A stretch of 64,000 nucleotides of DNA from Pirellulales bacterium (GTDB lineage: Bacteria > Planctomycetota > Planctomycetia > Pirellulales > Thermoguttaceae). How positions within the stretch are numbered: the stretch's first letter is position 1; each line of letters begins with the position of its first letter. A model generated the notes under the pieces. The model did not search any database, was not told where the DNA came from, and saw nothing but the letters and a program-made list of their open reading frames with translations. The position numbers and the translations under genes were made by a program. The stretch lies in NCBI GenBank assembly GCA_016936015.1, contig JAFGPV010000085.1:1-64000 (forward strand), written 5' to 3'. This document shows, piece by piece, positions 16,838 to 25,413 of this stretch.

Positions 16838-19123
16838 CTAATGTTTATTGAATTGACCAGGGGAAATCATGAAGGGGATAATCGGTTCGTCGCCGATCAT
16901 TTCGCGGCGGATTTTTTCGAAATGCCTTCCCGCCCGGCTGTGTTTGCTCATGTCCCAGAGGTTCAGGTCCAACTCACGGAGCGCCAGGACGGCGGTGATC
17001 CACCCTGGGGTCCAACCGGCCTCGATGCACCATGCGCCCCAGCCCCGGTCGGCGTTCGAGCCCCAGTAATCCCACTGCCGATAGTCGAACGCCCGGAACC
17101 ATCCGCCGTCCAGTTCGGGATGGGACCGGCAGCAGATCTGAACCCGGAGGAGAAACTCGGCCAACCGGTCGGCCATGCGGCGATACTGCTGCCGGCCGGT
17201 GGCGGCGTAGGCCTCGTGCAGACCGAGGAAGGTGAAATTGCAGGTGTAGAGCAGGTCGGCCACCGGATCGCCGTTTTTCTGGATCAACGGGGCCTCGCCG
17301 TCGCCGTATCCGGCGTTCGAGGTCGGCGGGCAATAGCTGCCAAGCTCCAAGGTCCCGAGTTCCTCGCGGATCGCGCCGCAGGCCACTTGGCAACGCTTCA
17401 TATCGTCGGCGATCCGTTTCAGCCAGGCCCGGTGCTCGGGCCGGTCGTCCACGCGGACCAGCCACGCCAGCGGCAGCAGCATCCGGCCCCGCTCCTGCTG
17501 GATGCCGTTGGTCCAGTTCCAGCGGTCGGGATAGGCGTCCATCATCATTTTCAGTGCGTTCCGGGTCCGTTCCAGCAGCAAGGGATAATGGGTCTTATCG
17601 TACAACCACAGATAACTCGCCCAGGTCCAGGCCTCGTAATGCGGCGCGTAAAGGACCTGGTCGCTCCGCCAATAAGTCCGCCAACCGCGTTTCAAAAGCG
17701 TCGAGTTGTTCAACCGTTTACCCCGGAAACCCAAGTAGCCCGTGGTGCGGAAGTTGCCGAGGATGTTTTTGACCAGCACTTCGTCCCAGCGGTCGGAGTT
17801 GAGCGCCGCCGACGTGCCGATGCCGCCGAGAATGATTTTGATGTCGTTGTCCTGGTAGAGCGCTTGGTTGTCCGACGCCCAGAAGGTCAGCCCGTAATTC
17901 GCTTTAGCCGGGTCGTCCTGGAAGAGTCCCGAGCGGAAATAGACCCAATCCAGCAGGTTGGCGGCGACCGCTCGGCTCCGCCGATCGCCGTCCAGTTTCC
18001 AACGCAGCGCAAAGGCCAGCGCCGTCTCGCCGTTGACGTCGTTGCGCCGCCACCAGCGGACGGGCTGGGCACCCTCGTACGAGATCCGCGAAGCGACGCC
18101 CTCCAGGACGCCGTAGCGTCCGTCGCCCACGCCCAGCCGGGCAGGCGGAAGCGGAGCCAGAAGATTCTTCTTCGTCAGAATCTCCTTGGCCCGTAGCTCT
18201 TCGAGATACTCCTGACCCTGCTCGCTCAGTAGCAGGCGGGCCTTGATGTGCCAGTCGATCGCGCGGAGGATCGCCTGTCGCGCGGCGTCGCTCGGGAGCT
18301 TTTCCTCGCATCCGTAAGCGGGCCGAACCGTGGGTGTCCAGTCCAACGTCGGAACCTTGCCGCCCGGAGCAAGCCACTGAAAAATAAACTTCCACACGGC
18401 CTGCATCGAGGCCTGGGGGGCGTATCGGGCGGTGATGAATTGACTGAGCTTGGTTGTGCAAACCAGCACGTCATTCCGGGGATGCTCGAAGAGGATCGGA
18501 TATGCCTTCGTGTCTTCCAGGCCGAAGACCGCCGTGTCGAAGCCCGCCACCTTGGCCACCACCAATAACGGATCGGCCGCGTCGGTTTCGACGAAGTGGC
18601 AGTCGTGCACCGCAAGGATCTGCATCTTCTTCAGGCCGGGACCAAAGGCGTCCGTGTCCGCCACCACGCGTTCCAAAGCTGTCTTCCGCGGAGGGGATAC
18701 CTTTCGGCCCGGCAGAAAACTCGGATATTCCACGTACAGCCGCAGCTTCTTGGCGGCTGCGGTCATCAAGACCTCCGCGCCCAGCGGCGTCGGCTCCGCC
18801 GGATAGCGGTCGGCCAGGATCAGGACGCCGGCGCCCCGCGGGGCGTTGCGGACGGCCTCCTCCGGCGTCTCATATCGTGGCACTGCCAAGCCGGCCGCCG
18901 CGCTGTAGGTCCGATACAGATCGTTCTCCGCCCGGGCGGAAAAGATCAGCGTCGGTCCGGCCGTCGTTTTTTCTCCTTCTCCGGTTGGAGCCGGTTTGTC
19001 ATCTTTCTCCGCGAGGTAGACAAATTGCTGATCTCCCGAACCCCCAAACCCGGCAGCGCAGACCGTCAATGTGAAAAATAGAAGACAGTACACGTAAGAA
19101 CTCCCCGAAAAAGCAGGTTTCAT
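16838..19123 (-). CDS. Secreted six-hairpin-type (alpha/alpha toroid) protein
   Basis: A 761-residue protein from the ATG at 19121-19123; a TTG 15 bases earlier opens a slightly longer frame. Residues 1-30 form a signal peptide. The N-terminal ~270 residues look like an alpha/beta domain (VLILADRYP, LRLYVEYPSFLPG, PLLVVAKVAGFDTAVFG) of the kind that precedes glycosidase modules. From ~300 to the end come repeated helical, Trp-rich segments (HYEAWTWASYLWLYDKTHYP, LLYTCNFTFLGLHEAYAATG, GWGAWCIEAGWTPGW) typical of toroid glycosidases and lyases. I cannot assign a CAZy family. It heads the epimerase/porter cluster, so degradation of an external polysaccharide is the likely role. Confidence 0.75.
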   Translation of the reverse strand: MKPAFSGSSYVYCLLFFTLTVCAAGFGGSGDQQFVYLAEKDDKPAPTGEGEKTTAGPTLIFSARAENDLYRTYSAAAGLAVPRYETPEEAVRNAPRGAGVLILADRYPAEPTPLGAEVLMTAAAKKLRLYVEYPSFLPGRKVSPPRKTALERVVADTDAFGPGLKKMQILAVHDCHFVETDAADPLLVVAKVAGFDTAVFGLEDTKAYPILFEHPRNDVLVCTTKLSQFITARYAPQASMQAVWKFIFQWLAPGGKVPTLDWTPTVRPAYGCEEKLPSDAARQAILRAIDWHIKARLLLSEQGQEYLEELRAKEILTKKNLLAPLPPARLGVGDGRYGVLEGVASRISYEGAQPVRWWRRNDVNGETALAFALRWKLDGDRRSRAVAANLLDWVYFRSGLFQDDPAKANYGLTFWASDNQALYQDNDIKIILGGIGTSAALNSDRWDEVLVKNILGNFRTTGYLGFRGKRLNNSTLLKRGWRTYWRSDQVLYAPHYEAWTWASYLWLYDKTHYPLLLERTRNALKMMMDAYPDRWNWTNGIQQERGRMLLPLAWLVRVDDRPEHRAWLKRIADDMKRCQVACGAIREELGTLELGSYCPPTSNAGYGDGEAPLIQKNGDPVADLLYTCNFTFLGLHEAYAATGRQQYRRMADRLAEFLLRVQICCRSHPELDGGWFRAFDYRQWDYWGSNADRGWGAWCIEAGWTPGWITAVLALRELDLNLWDMSKHSRAGRHFEKIRREMIGDEPIIPFMISPGQFNKH

Positions 19124-19235
19124 GCGTGATTTTTTCAACTATTCATACATTATGTTGAGTTTAGCAGAAACAGCGCTGACAAGCTATGCTCGAAGGCGTA
19201 TTTCCCAGGGCCGAATCCTTTCTGATTCCCAGGTC

Positions 19236-19263
19236 TTGACACGCCGGCCAACTGTTGTATAAT
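19236..19263 (+). promoter_or_regulatory. Sigma-70-type promoter of the GntR/ABC operon
   Basis: TTGACA (19236-19241) and TATAAT (19258-19263) are both consensus and are separated by 16 bases, an unusually strong match. The start point should be near 19270, giving a leader of ~23 bases before the GntR ATG. TGTACAT directly after the -10 box may be part of an operator for the encoded repressor. Confidence 0.85.
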
Positions 19264-19292
19264 ATGTACATCAGTTACCACACAGGTGCGGC

Positions 19293-19694
19293 ATGTATCT
19301 TTACCTGAACCACCGCAGCGGCGAACCGATTTACCGGCAAATCGTCGAGGCGATCAAGTACAAGATTGCCTCCGGGCAGATTGCGGTGGACGAGAGGCTG
19401 CCCAGCATCCGCCGCCTCGCCGAGGAGTTGAAGATCAATCCCCGCACGATGTTGAAGGCCTATGAGGAACTGCAACACGCCGGCCTGGTGGTGATGCGGC
19501 AGGGGCAGGGAGTGTTCGTCGCCAATCACGGAACGACTACCGAGTCGGTCCGCCGCAAGGCGATCGGCGAAATGGCCCGGCGAATGCTGGCCGAGGCCTT
19601 CCGCCTGGGGGCTGGAACCGAAGAGGTATTAAAAATCATCCACACCGAATCCAGCAAAATGGAACAGGAACAAGGGGAAGCCGGCCATGAATGA
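19293..19694 (+). CDS. GntR family regulator, YtrA subfamily
   Basis: A 133-residue protein made of a winged helix (residues ~8-75: SGEPIYRQIVEAIKYKIASG, LPSIRRLAEELKINPRTMLK) and a short helical tail, with no effector domain. This is the size and form of YtrA regulators, which usually repress the ABC transporter operon that they head. The gene overlaps the ATPase gene by 8 bases and follows a consensus promoter, so autoregulation is likely. The ligand or stress signal is unknown; characterised YtrA systems respond to cell-wall-active compounds. Confidence 0.92.
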   Translation: MYLYLNHRSGEPIYRQIVEAIKYKIASGQIAVDERLPSIRRLAEELKINPRTMLKAYEELQHAGLVVMRQGQGVFVANHGTTTESVRRKAIGEMARRMLAEAFRLGAGTEEVLKIIHTESSKMEQEQGEAGHE

Positions 19695-20646
19695 TTCCGT
19701 TGTCCACGCGGTCGATTTACACCGCCGATTTGGATCCGTCCCGGCTCTGGACGGCGTGAATCTCGAAGTCTCCCGGGGATCGATCCTCGCCCTGCTCGGT
19801 CCGAACGGGGCGGGCAAGACCACGCTGTTGCGGATCCTCGTCGGCCTGATCGAGCCGACCGCCGGCCGGGCGGAGGTCCTCGGCCGGCCGGCGCGCCGCC
19901 TTTCCGCGGCGGACGGCGGACGGATCGCCTACGTGGGCGACCGCTGCGCCCCTCCGAGTTGGGCGACCCTGGCGCTGTTGGAAGACCTCCAGGCCGGCGC
20001 CGTGAAGGACTTCGACCGCGACTTTTTCCGCGAGCTATGCTGCTGGCGCGGTCTGACGCCGCGGCGGCCCTACGGCGCGTTGAGCAAAGGGCAGCGTCGC
20101 TGGGTCCTGACCAGCCTGGCGCTGGCCGCCCGGCCGGAACTGCTCCTGCTGGACGAACCGGCCGATGGCCTGGATCCCGCCGCCCGGCGCGACCTTTACG
20201 ACTGCCTGCGGAAGCACGTCACCGGGCACGAGGCCACGGCCATCGTCACCACGCACGTCCTGGCCGACGTGGAACGGGTCGCCGACGACGTGGCGATCCT
20301 CGAGACCGGCCGACTGGTGTTCGAGGCCCCGTTGGAAGACCTCCGCGAAGAAGTCCGCCAAGTGGAGATCCCGAATGATTCCCTCTCCCCGACCACTGCG
20401 TGGTGCCCGGAGAGGGCTAGGGTGAGGGCGGAAGACACCGAGAACGGCTTTTCCCTCCTGGGCGCCGTTCAACGCGAGGACGTTCAGATTCTCTGGATCC
20501 GGCGGAACGGGATCAGTGATGAAAAACTGTGTGAAAAATTCGGCCCCCACACGACCATCCGGACCGTCGATCTGGAAACGTTGTACCTGACCATCATCGA
20601 ACATTCGCCGGATATCGTGGATACACACGGCGTGCAACACAACTGA
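19687..20646 (+). CDS. ABC transporter ATP-binding protein (YtrA-linked)
   Basis: A 319-residue nucleotide-binding subunit. Walker A GPNGAGKTT is at 38-46, the signature LSKGQRR near 135, Walker B LLLLDEPADGLDP near 155 and the switch histidine in VTTHVLADVE near 190. The core ends near residue 230. Residues ~232-249 (SLSPTTAWCPERARVRAE) are encoded by a dispersed palindromic repeat inserted in frame, after which the family's C-terminal tail resumes (FSLLGAV). The insertion lies outside the catalytic core and probably leaves activity intact. It should power the permease encoded next. Confidence 0.92.
   Translation: MNDSVVHAVDLHRRFGSVPALDGVNLEVSRGSILALLGPNGAGKTTLLRILVGLIEPTAGRAEVLGRPARRLSAADGGRIAYVGDRCAPPSWATLALLEDLQAGAVKDFDRDFFRELCCWRGLTPRRPYGALSKGQRRWVLTSLALAARPELLLLDEPADGLDPAARRDLYDCLRKHVTGHEATAIVTTHVLADVERVADDVAILETGRLVFEAPLEDLREEVRQVEIPNDSLSPTTAWCPERARVRAEDTENGFSLLGAVQREDVQILWIRRNGISDEKLCEKFGPHTTIRTVDLETLYLTIIEHSPDIVDTHGVQHN
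20381..20429. repeat. In-frame CCCTCTCC-family repeat within the ABC ATPase gene
   Basis: CCCTCTCC at 20381-20388 and GGAGAGGG at 20409-20416 are exact reverse complements around an inner CCAC/GTGG stem. They are followed by CTAGGGTGAGGGC, the same tail as in the copies at 1254-1372 and 44610-44697. Confidence 0.88.
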
Positions 20647-20681
20647 CGAGGACAAATGTTTCACACAAACGGGAGATTGCC

Positions 20682-21323
20682 ATGCCCCTACGACACGGAC
20701 TGTTGAGGATTTATTGGCGACAGGCCCTGCCGGCGACCGGCTGGGGACTGCTCAGCCTAACGCTCTACGCCCTTATTTGTCCGGGAGTGATGAGTTGGCG
20801 GGATCTGTTGCCGATGCAGTTTATCGGTTTGCAATGCCTGCTCTTGGCAATCTTGTTGGGCCGTTTCAACACGCCGGCCTTTGCGTTTTTGTATTCCCGG
20901 GGATATTCCCGGAATCAACTGTGGGGACATCTCATGCTCGTTAGCGTGTTGTCCGTCTTCATAGCGTGGCTGCCGGCCGCGCTGACAGTCTGGTCGGGCC
21001 TGCGGAGTTCCCTGCACGATTGGTTCCAGAGTCCGTATTTTCCGGTGATGGCCCCACGGGAAGCACTCGTGCCCTGGATTTGGCTGGGCATCTATCTCGT
21101 CTTTCTGCCGGCCTTTCACTACGCCTGGATCCGCCTGGCTCAGCCGACGCGGGGCCAGAACGGCGGCATCCTGGCCGCCGGGGCAATGATTGCCGCCCTC
21201 CTGGCGGTCTACTCCATGAACGGATGGTTCGCCTGGCCGTGCGTCGGTACGTTCTCTTTGATGGTTCCCGTTTTCCTTCTTGGCGCCCGAATGCTCCATC
21301 GCAACTTGGAGGTGCGCGCATGA
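20682..21323 (+). CDS. ABC-2-like permease subunit
   Basis: A 213-residue membrane protein with five to six hydrophobic segments: WGLLSLTLYALI, FIGLQCLLLAILL, LMLVSVLSVFIAWLPAALTV, WIWLGIYLVFLPAF, GAMIAALLAVYSM and VGTFSLMVPVFLLGA. A short basic N-terminus resembles ABC-2 permeases. Sequence identity to named families is not evident, and the call rests on its place between an ABC ATPase and a further membrane protein whose start overlaps its stop. GGGAG precedes the ATG. It probably forms the membrane channel or sensor part of the YtrA-type system. Confidence 0.75.
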   Translation: MPLRHGLLRIYWRQALPATGWGLLSLTLYALICPGVMSWRDLLPMQFIGLQCLLLAILLGRFNTPAFAFLYSRGYSRNQLWGHLMLVSVLSVFIAWLPAALTVWSGLRSSLHDWFQSPYFPVMAPREALVPWIWLGIYLVFLPAFHYAWIRLAQPTRGQNGGILAAGAMIAALLAVYSMNGWFAWPCVGTFSLMVPVFLLGARMLHRNLEVRA

Positions 21324-23836
21324 CCGCTTTTTCATTCTTTTTTTTCCTGGTTATGGCGGTTTTAATTGTGGCGGTATTCCTGCTTGTCCTCCGCAGGCGG
21401 CGAATGGCTTTCAGCCGGCCGGGCGCCTTCCTGCCGCAGCCGGCCCCTTATCCCGCCCGTCCCGCCCGGCTGGTCGAGGCGGCGGCACTGACGGCGGCCG
21501 CGGGCATCATCATCGCCATTGCCGCCACCTTCCCGAACACCGGCGGGAATCTCCTAAGGCTCGAACAGATCCCGTACGATTATGCCGCGGTCAACGTCCT
21601 CTTTTTCGCCTGCGCCGTCGTCGGGGTGGGCGTCGCTATTTTACTGGCACTTTTGGGACGGACATTTCTGGGATCCTTGACACTGGCAACCGTCTTGATC
21701 GGCTATGGTTTCGTCCTCAACGGCGGCAGCTACCCGGGCAGTTGGTTCTTGCCGGAGGATATCATCAAACCGACAACCGCGGAGTACACGATCGACATTT
21801 GCGGCACGAATGTCCAAGACGCGGAACTGTGGGTCAACGGCGTATACTTGGGAAAGACACCCTACGTCACGACCCTGGAAGACTTCAAGAAAAAAGTCCC
21901 CTACTGGCCGGAGCCGCCGAAAGATTTCAAGACAGACAAGGCGAACATCCTCACATACCATCCGCTCGGCCCATCCATAGGACACTATCAGCGGTGGATC
22001 AAGTTGGAACTGCCGAGGGGCTACGCGGAGCCGTCGCGGCCGCCGCTTTTTTCTTCGTCGGAGGATGTCAAGAAATTCTACGAGCAAAAGCGTTTGGCCG
22101 AGGAGATAGCGAAGCGTTATTACTATCCGCGGCTCCGCTATGCCGGTGAGTGGGGATTGTCCCTGGACAACGCCGGTTGGGGCGGGGGAGGAGGGCGATT
22201 TGCTTATAGTGTCGAAAGTCATTTTACCGTCCTGTTTCCCGACCGTCAGAAACGCCTGGAAGCTTTGCTCAACAAGGCCCGGCTGGCCGACTACCACGTC
22301 GGGCCGGAGTGGTTTGAGGCCCTGGAGACCTACTACGAAGACGCCTGGCTCGCGCTGCGGAAGGCGGCCGACGACGAGCCGCCGATGGGCGAACTGCTCG
22401 ATGCCTGGGCCGCCTGGCACTACCGGCTCGACCAGGCCGTGGATCCGGAATCGGCATGGGAAGTATTTCAGCGGATTTGTGACGAGGCGGAGTCTCGGCG
22501 GAAATACACGACGGCCAGCGTCGCCGGTCAGGCCGTAAAACTCTTGACGCCCAAGCTCCCGGTGGATCGGCTCGTCGATCATGCCATGGAAATCATCCGC
22601 ACGACCAACGCCTTCGAACCCTTGCAAAGCCTGGTGCGCGGTTACAAGCAATTCGGCTACTGCCGGCGGACGGGCGGCCTTTATCTCGGCGACAACGGCT
22701 ACCTGTACGTCTCCTCCGGCGAGAACGTCGGCCCCTGGCAGTCTCCCTACCGGGGATTGCCCGTGGCGCAGGCCATTTGGACGCTCAATCAACAGTTACG
22801 CTCGAAGCCGACTCTATCGCCGAACGTCATCCAACAGCGGATCGTCCCCGCGCTGATCTGCTGGCACTACGATGCCCGCCGGCCGGAGTCCCTGTTGGCC
22901 GCGGTCTCTTTTGGCGGGCCGGCCATCGACGCCTTCCTCCTGCGGCAAAAATGGCGGGCCTCCGCCGAGCAATTGCCTTTCGAGCAGCAGGCCCGCATTT
23001 CCGGCAAGGAGATCAATCCCTGGCTGTATCTGCTGGCCTATCTCAACGACGCCGCCGGCCGGAAGTTCCATCGCGAACATGCGGGCGAGATCATGAATTT
23101 AGCCGATAAGCTTCACGCCCCTTCATGGGGCTGGGAGAGAGATCTCGATTTCCTCTTTGCGGACCCGTGGCTGGCCAAGGAGTATTGGACGCATTACGTC
23201 GTCAAGTATCGTCCTCGGACTTCGGGCGAAGCGCTGCGGGATAAGTGGAATTACCTGCTGAAAATGGGCGACGCGACCACGGCCGAGATGTTCGTCGAGG
23301 CATGGAAAGAGACCACGATCGATTGGGCCGAGTTCACCTATGCCGTGAACTTGCTCGACCAACTCGATCCTCCAATGCAGAAAAAGGTAGTTGACGCGCT
23401 GACGTACGAAATTCACAGACGTCCGTTAAATCTTCAGGGATTTGACGACGTTCAAAGAAAACAATTGGTCGACATGCTGCGGGACCAAGGGCGGCGGTAC
23501 GACGTTAAGCAGATCTTTAAAACGCTTGCCCGAGAGAAACGTCAAGCCAACAAACAGCTCTGGAAAAACGTCCCGCTCTGGCTGGAGCATAACGCGCCGG
23601 ATTCGCCCCTGGTGGAGATGCTGGCCCGCTCTGAAAATCCTGAACTCCGGGCAATGGTCTTCGGCGCCCTGCGGAGCGATCCAACCCCGGGCCACCGGGC
23701 ATTGCTGGCGGAGTTGCTGAAAGATCCCGACCCGAAGGTTCGGGCGGAAGCGGAAAAAGTTGCCGCGGAACTGAAGACCTTGGCGGCGGCGCCTCTGCGG
23801 GAGTTCACTTCCGATCCCGCGGCATTTTCACCATGA
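21320..23836 (+). CDS. Large membrane protein with PEGA-like and HEAT-like regions
   Basis: An 838-residue protein from the ATG at 21320, which overlaps the permease stop (ATGA) and has GGAGG upstream; the open frame extends 118 codons further but in the shadow of the permease. Four membrane segments lie within residues 1-130. A short beta domain follows near 150 (DICGTNVQDAELWVNGVYLG) and resembles PEGA repeats. A long helical region of ~500 residues has no assignment. HEAT-like repeats near 780-820 (NPELRAMVFGALR, DPKVRAEAEKVAAEL) close it. It is the fourth gene of the GntR/ABC operon. A role as an external sensor or scaffold for the transporter is inferred from position only. Confidence 0.8.
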   Translation: MTAFSFFFFLVMAVLIVAVFLLVLRRRRMAFSRPGAFLPQPAPYPARPARLVEAAALTAAAGIIIAIAATFPNTGGNLLRLEQIPYDYAAVNVLFFACAVVGVGVAILLALLGRTFLGSLTLATVLIGYGFVLNGGSYPGSWFLPEDIIKPTTAEYTIDICGTNVQDAELWVNGVYLGKTPYVTTLEDFKKKVPYWPEPPKDFKTDKANILTYHPLGPSIGHYQRWIKLELPRGYAEPSRPPLFSSSEDVKKFYEQKRLAEEIAKRYYYPRLRYAGEWGLSLDNAGWGGGGGRFAYSVESHFTVLFPDRQKRLEALLNKARLADYHVGPEWFEALETYYEDAWLALRKAADDEPPMGELLDAWAAWHYRLDQAVDPESAWEVFQRICDEAESRRKYTTASVAGQAVKLLTPKLPVDRLVDHAMEIIRTTNAFEPLQSLVRGYKQFGYCRRTGGLYLGDNGYLYVSSGENVGPWQSPYRGLPVAQAIWTLNQQLRSKPTLSPNVIQQRIVPALICWHYDARRPESLLAAVSFGGPAIDAFLLRQKWRASAEQLPFEQQARISGKEINPWLYLLAYLNDAAGRKFHREHAGEIMNLADKLHAPSWGWERDLDFLFADPWLAKEYWTHYVVKYRPRTSGEALRDKWNYLLKMGDATTAEMFVEAWKETTIDWAEFTYAVNLLDQLDPPMQKKVVDALTYEIHRRPLNLQGFDDVQRKQLVDMLRDQGRRYDVKQIFKTLAREKRQANKQLWKNVPLWLEHNAPDSPLVEMLARSENPELRAMVFGALRSDPTPGHRALLAELLKDPDPKVRAEAEKVAAELKTLAAAPLREFTSDPAAFSP

Positions 23837-23843
23837 TATTCAT

Positions 23844-23915
23844 CCTGTAGGAGGCGGCTCCTGCCGCCGATTGTGTTTGACCTTTCTATCGGCGGCGGGA
23901 GCCGCCTCCTACAGG
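23844..23915. repeat. 27-bp inverted repeat, GTAGGAGGCGGCTCCTGCCG family
   Basis: The arms at 23844-23870 and 23889-23915 pair with one mismatch around 18 bases. A second member lies at 50372-50441. The hairpin separates convergent genes (the ABC operon and the ECF sigma factor), where it could act as a bidirectional terminator, although it has no clear T-run. Confidence 0.9.
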
Positions 23916-23923
23916 TTTGAGGA

Positions 23924-24472
23924 TCACACCACAGCCAATTCCTTGGCCAGCCGTTTGCGTGCGACGTGCAGCCGCCGCTTGATGGTGCCCACCGGGGTGT
24001 CGAACTTGCGGCTCATCTCCCGCAGCGAGCGGCCCTCGAAGTAGAAGGCCTCCAGCGTCTGGCGGTCCAGCGCGCGGAGTTTCTTCAGGCCGCTGCGGAC
24101 CTGGACGGCGCGTTCGCGGTCGAGCATCGCCGTCAGCGGTGTGCGGCGCTCGATGCCGTGGACGCCGCAATTTCCCGTAATGACGACCACCCGGGGCGTG
24201 CGCCGCACCGCCCGGTTGATGGCCATCCGGTCGGCAATCTGCCGCAGCCAGCCGCCGAAGCACCGCGGATCGTGCAATTGGTCCAGTTTCCGCAAGGCGC
24301 GGATGAAGACCTCCTGGCACAGCTCCTGCGCCTCGGCATGATTGCCCAGCCGGCGGAGCACGGTGGCGTACACGACCCGCTCGAAGCGCTCCGCCAGCCG
24401 GCCGAACGCCTCCCGGTCGCCGCACTGTGCGGCCAAGACGGTTTCAACCAATTCGGAAGGGGACAGTCCCAT
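23924..24472 (-). CDS. ECF-type RNA polymerase sigma factor
   Basis: A 182-residue sigma-70 family protein from the ATG at 24470-24472; a longer frame reaches 24589 without family similarity. Region 2 covers ~15-85 (GDREAFGRLAERFERVVYAT, AEAQELCQEVFIRALRKLDQ, FGGWLRQIADRMAINRAVRR). Region 4 covers ~125-178, with LREMSRKFDTPVGTIKRRLH as its helix-turn-helix. Its first five codons (MGLSP) lie inside a palindromic repeat that also covers the expected ribosome-binding site, so the hairpin could control translation. No anti-sigma factor is adjacent. The regulated genes are unknown. Confidence 0.9.
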   Translation of the reverse strand: MGLSPSELVETVLAAQCGDREAFGRLAERFERVVYATVLRRLGNHAEAQELCQEVFIRALRKLDQLHDPRCFGGWLRQIADRMAINRAVRRTPRVVVITGNCGVHGIERRTPLTAMLDRERAVQVRSGLKKLRALDRQTLEAFYFEGRSLREMSRKFDTPVGTIKRRLHVARKRLAKELAVV

Positions 24473-24502
24473 TTTCACTTCGTGAAAATTGGGACAGTCC
24501 CC
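24459..24502. repeat. GGGGACAGTCCC-type repeat over the sigma factor start
   Basis: GGGGACAGTCCC (24459-24470) and GGGACAGTCCCC (24491-24502) flank a TTTTCAC-TTCG-TGAAAA hairpin. The whole forms a long stem over the start codon of the ECF sigma factor. Relatives lie inside genes at 27220-27263 and 43859-43900. This pattern is typical of RAYT-associated REP elements. Confidence 0.9.
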
Positions 24503-24691
24503 AGGGGGCAATTTGTTTTGCAAAGGGAAGATCATATTCAGGGAAAGCGACAAAAAAGGCGGAAAGGGAATACTTGCGGCAACCTTCAACCGGACCGGAG
24601 GGGGAGGGAGAAAACCGAGGGGCTTCTGCTCACCGCGGCACGGGGGCGACCGGAGGGGGACCGACGTTTTCGGAAGCCAGTCGAAGGTGGA

Positions 24692-24994
24692 TTATCGACT
24701 GGCTGTCCGACGTTCAGGCCGCTTCGGCTCCGCCGAATGCCAGCCAGTCCGCGGCCGACTGCAACCGGGTTTAAGCACCCGACGCAACAGCCCGGCGGCC
24801 GACTGCGTCGCCGCGTAATACGCGGCGCGTAGGTCCACCCGGAGGCCGTCGAAAAGCCGCATCCCAAATGACCGCGCACGGAAGAGTGCGACCGCGACAG
24901 GGGTCCCGAGGCCGACAACGCCGACGATCTCCAGGCATCCGCAACCCAACAGGCGGGAATTCGTGCCACGATCGATGTGAATAAGGCGTTGCAT
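24692..24994 (-). CDS. Possible small membrane-associated protein
   Basis: A 100-residue frame with a hydrophobic stretch GCGCLEIVGVVGLGTPVAVA at ~17-40 followed by a basic, low-complexity tail. A GGGG lies 7 bases before the ATG. The tail looks compositional rather than folded, so either only the first ~45 residues matter or the frame is spurious. No homolog is recognised. Confidence 0.3.
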   Translation of the reverse strand: MQRLIHIDRGTNSRLLGCGCLEIVGVVGLGTPVAVALFRARSFGMRLFDGLRVDLRAAYYAATQSAAGLLRRVLKPGCSRPRTGWHSAEPKRPERRTASR

Positions 24995-25413
24995 GGCGAC
25001 CCCTTTCGTTGCGCTATCGCGCGGTTTTAAGAGGACGGAAGGAAAGAAATAAAGGTTTTGTATCCAGCTTATAAGAGGTGGGGAGCCTCCTTAAAGGTCT
25101 AATGTGGACATCTATGCCCAATTGGTCAAGAGAAATCCATTCTCCTGTGTCGGAATATATAGACCCCGCAGGAGACATGCCGGTTCGCTCTTTTTTATGG
25201 AAAACTTCGCATTAGGCATGACTGCAAATCCATAATCTATTACAATGCAACATGTTAAGTGTGTCATCCCGTTAAAGTTATCCATCCGTTCCAATCGGTT
25301 TAATTCTCAAGACCGCCAGAATCCGAACCGATTAGATTTCGTGATAGGCATGCTTTGTTTCGATTTTTTTCTTTGCGTTGCAATAAATTAGCGAATTTAG
25401 GGGGGTTATGGTA
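24995..25413. other. Intergenic region, lower GC, no gene seen
   Basis: The ~400 bases before the proline-rich membrane protein gene are less GC-rich than the surroundings and contain no convincing frame. The only clear signal is AGGGGGG ending 8 bases before the ATG at 25414. Confidence 0.55.

Noticed and set aside
20966-21319. An upstream extension of the large membrane protein by 118 codons
   Set aside because: It overlaps the permease in another frame; the ATG at 21320 has a ribosome-binding site and the usual ATGA overlap.
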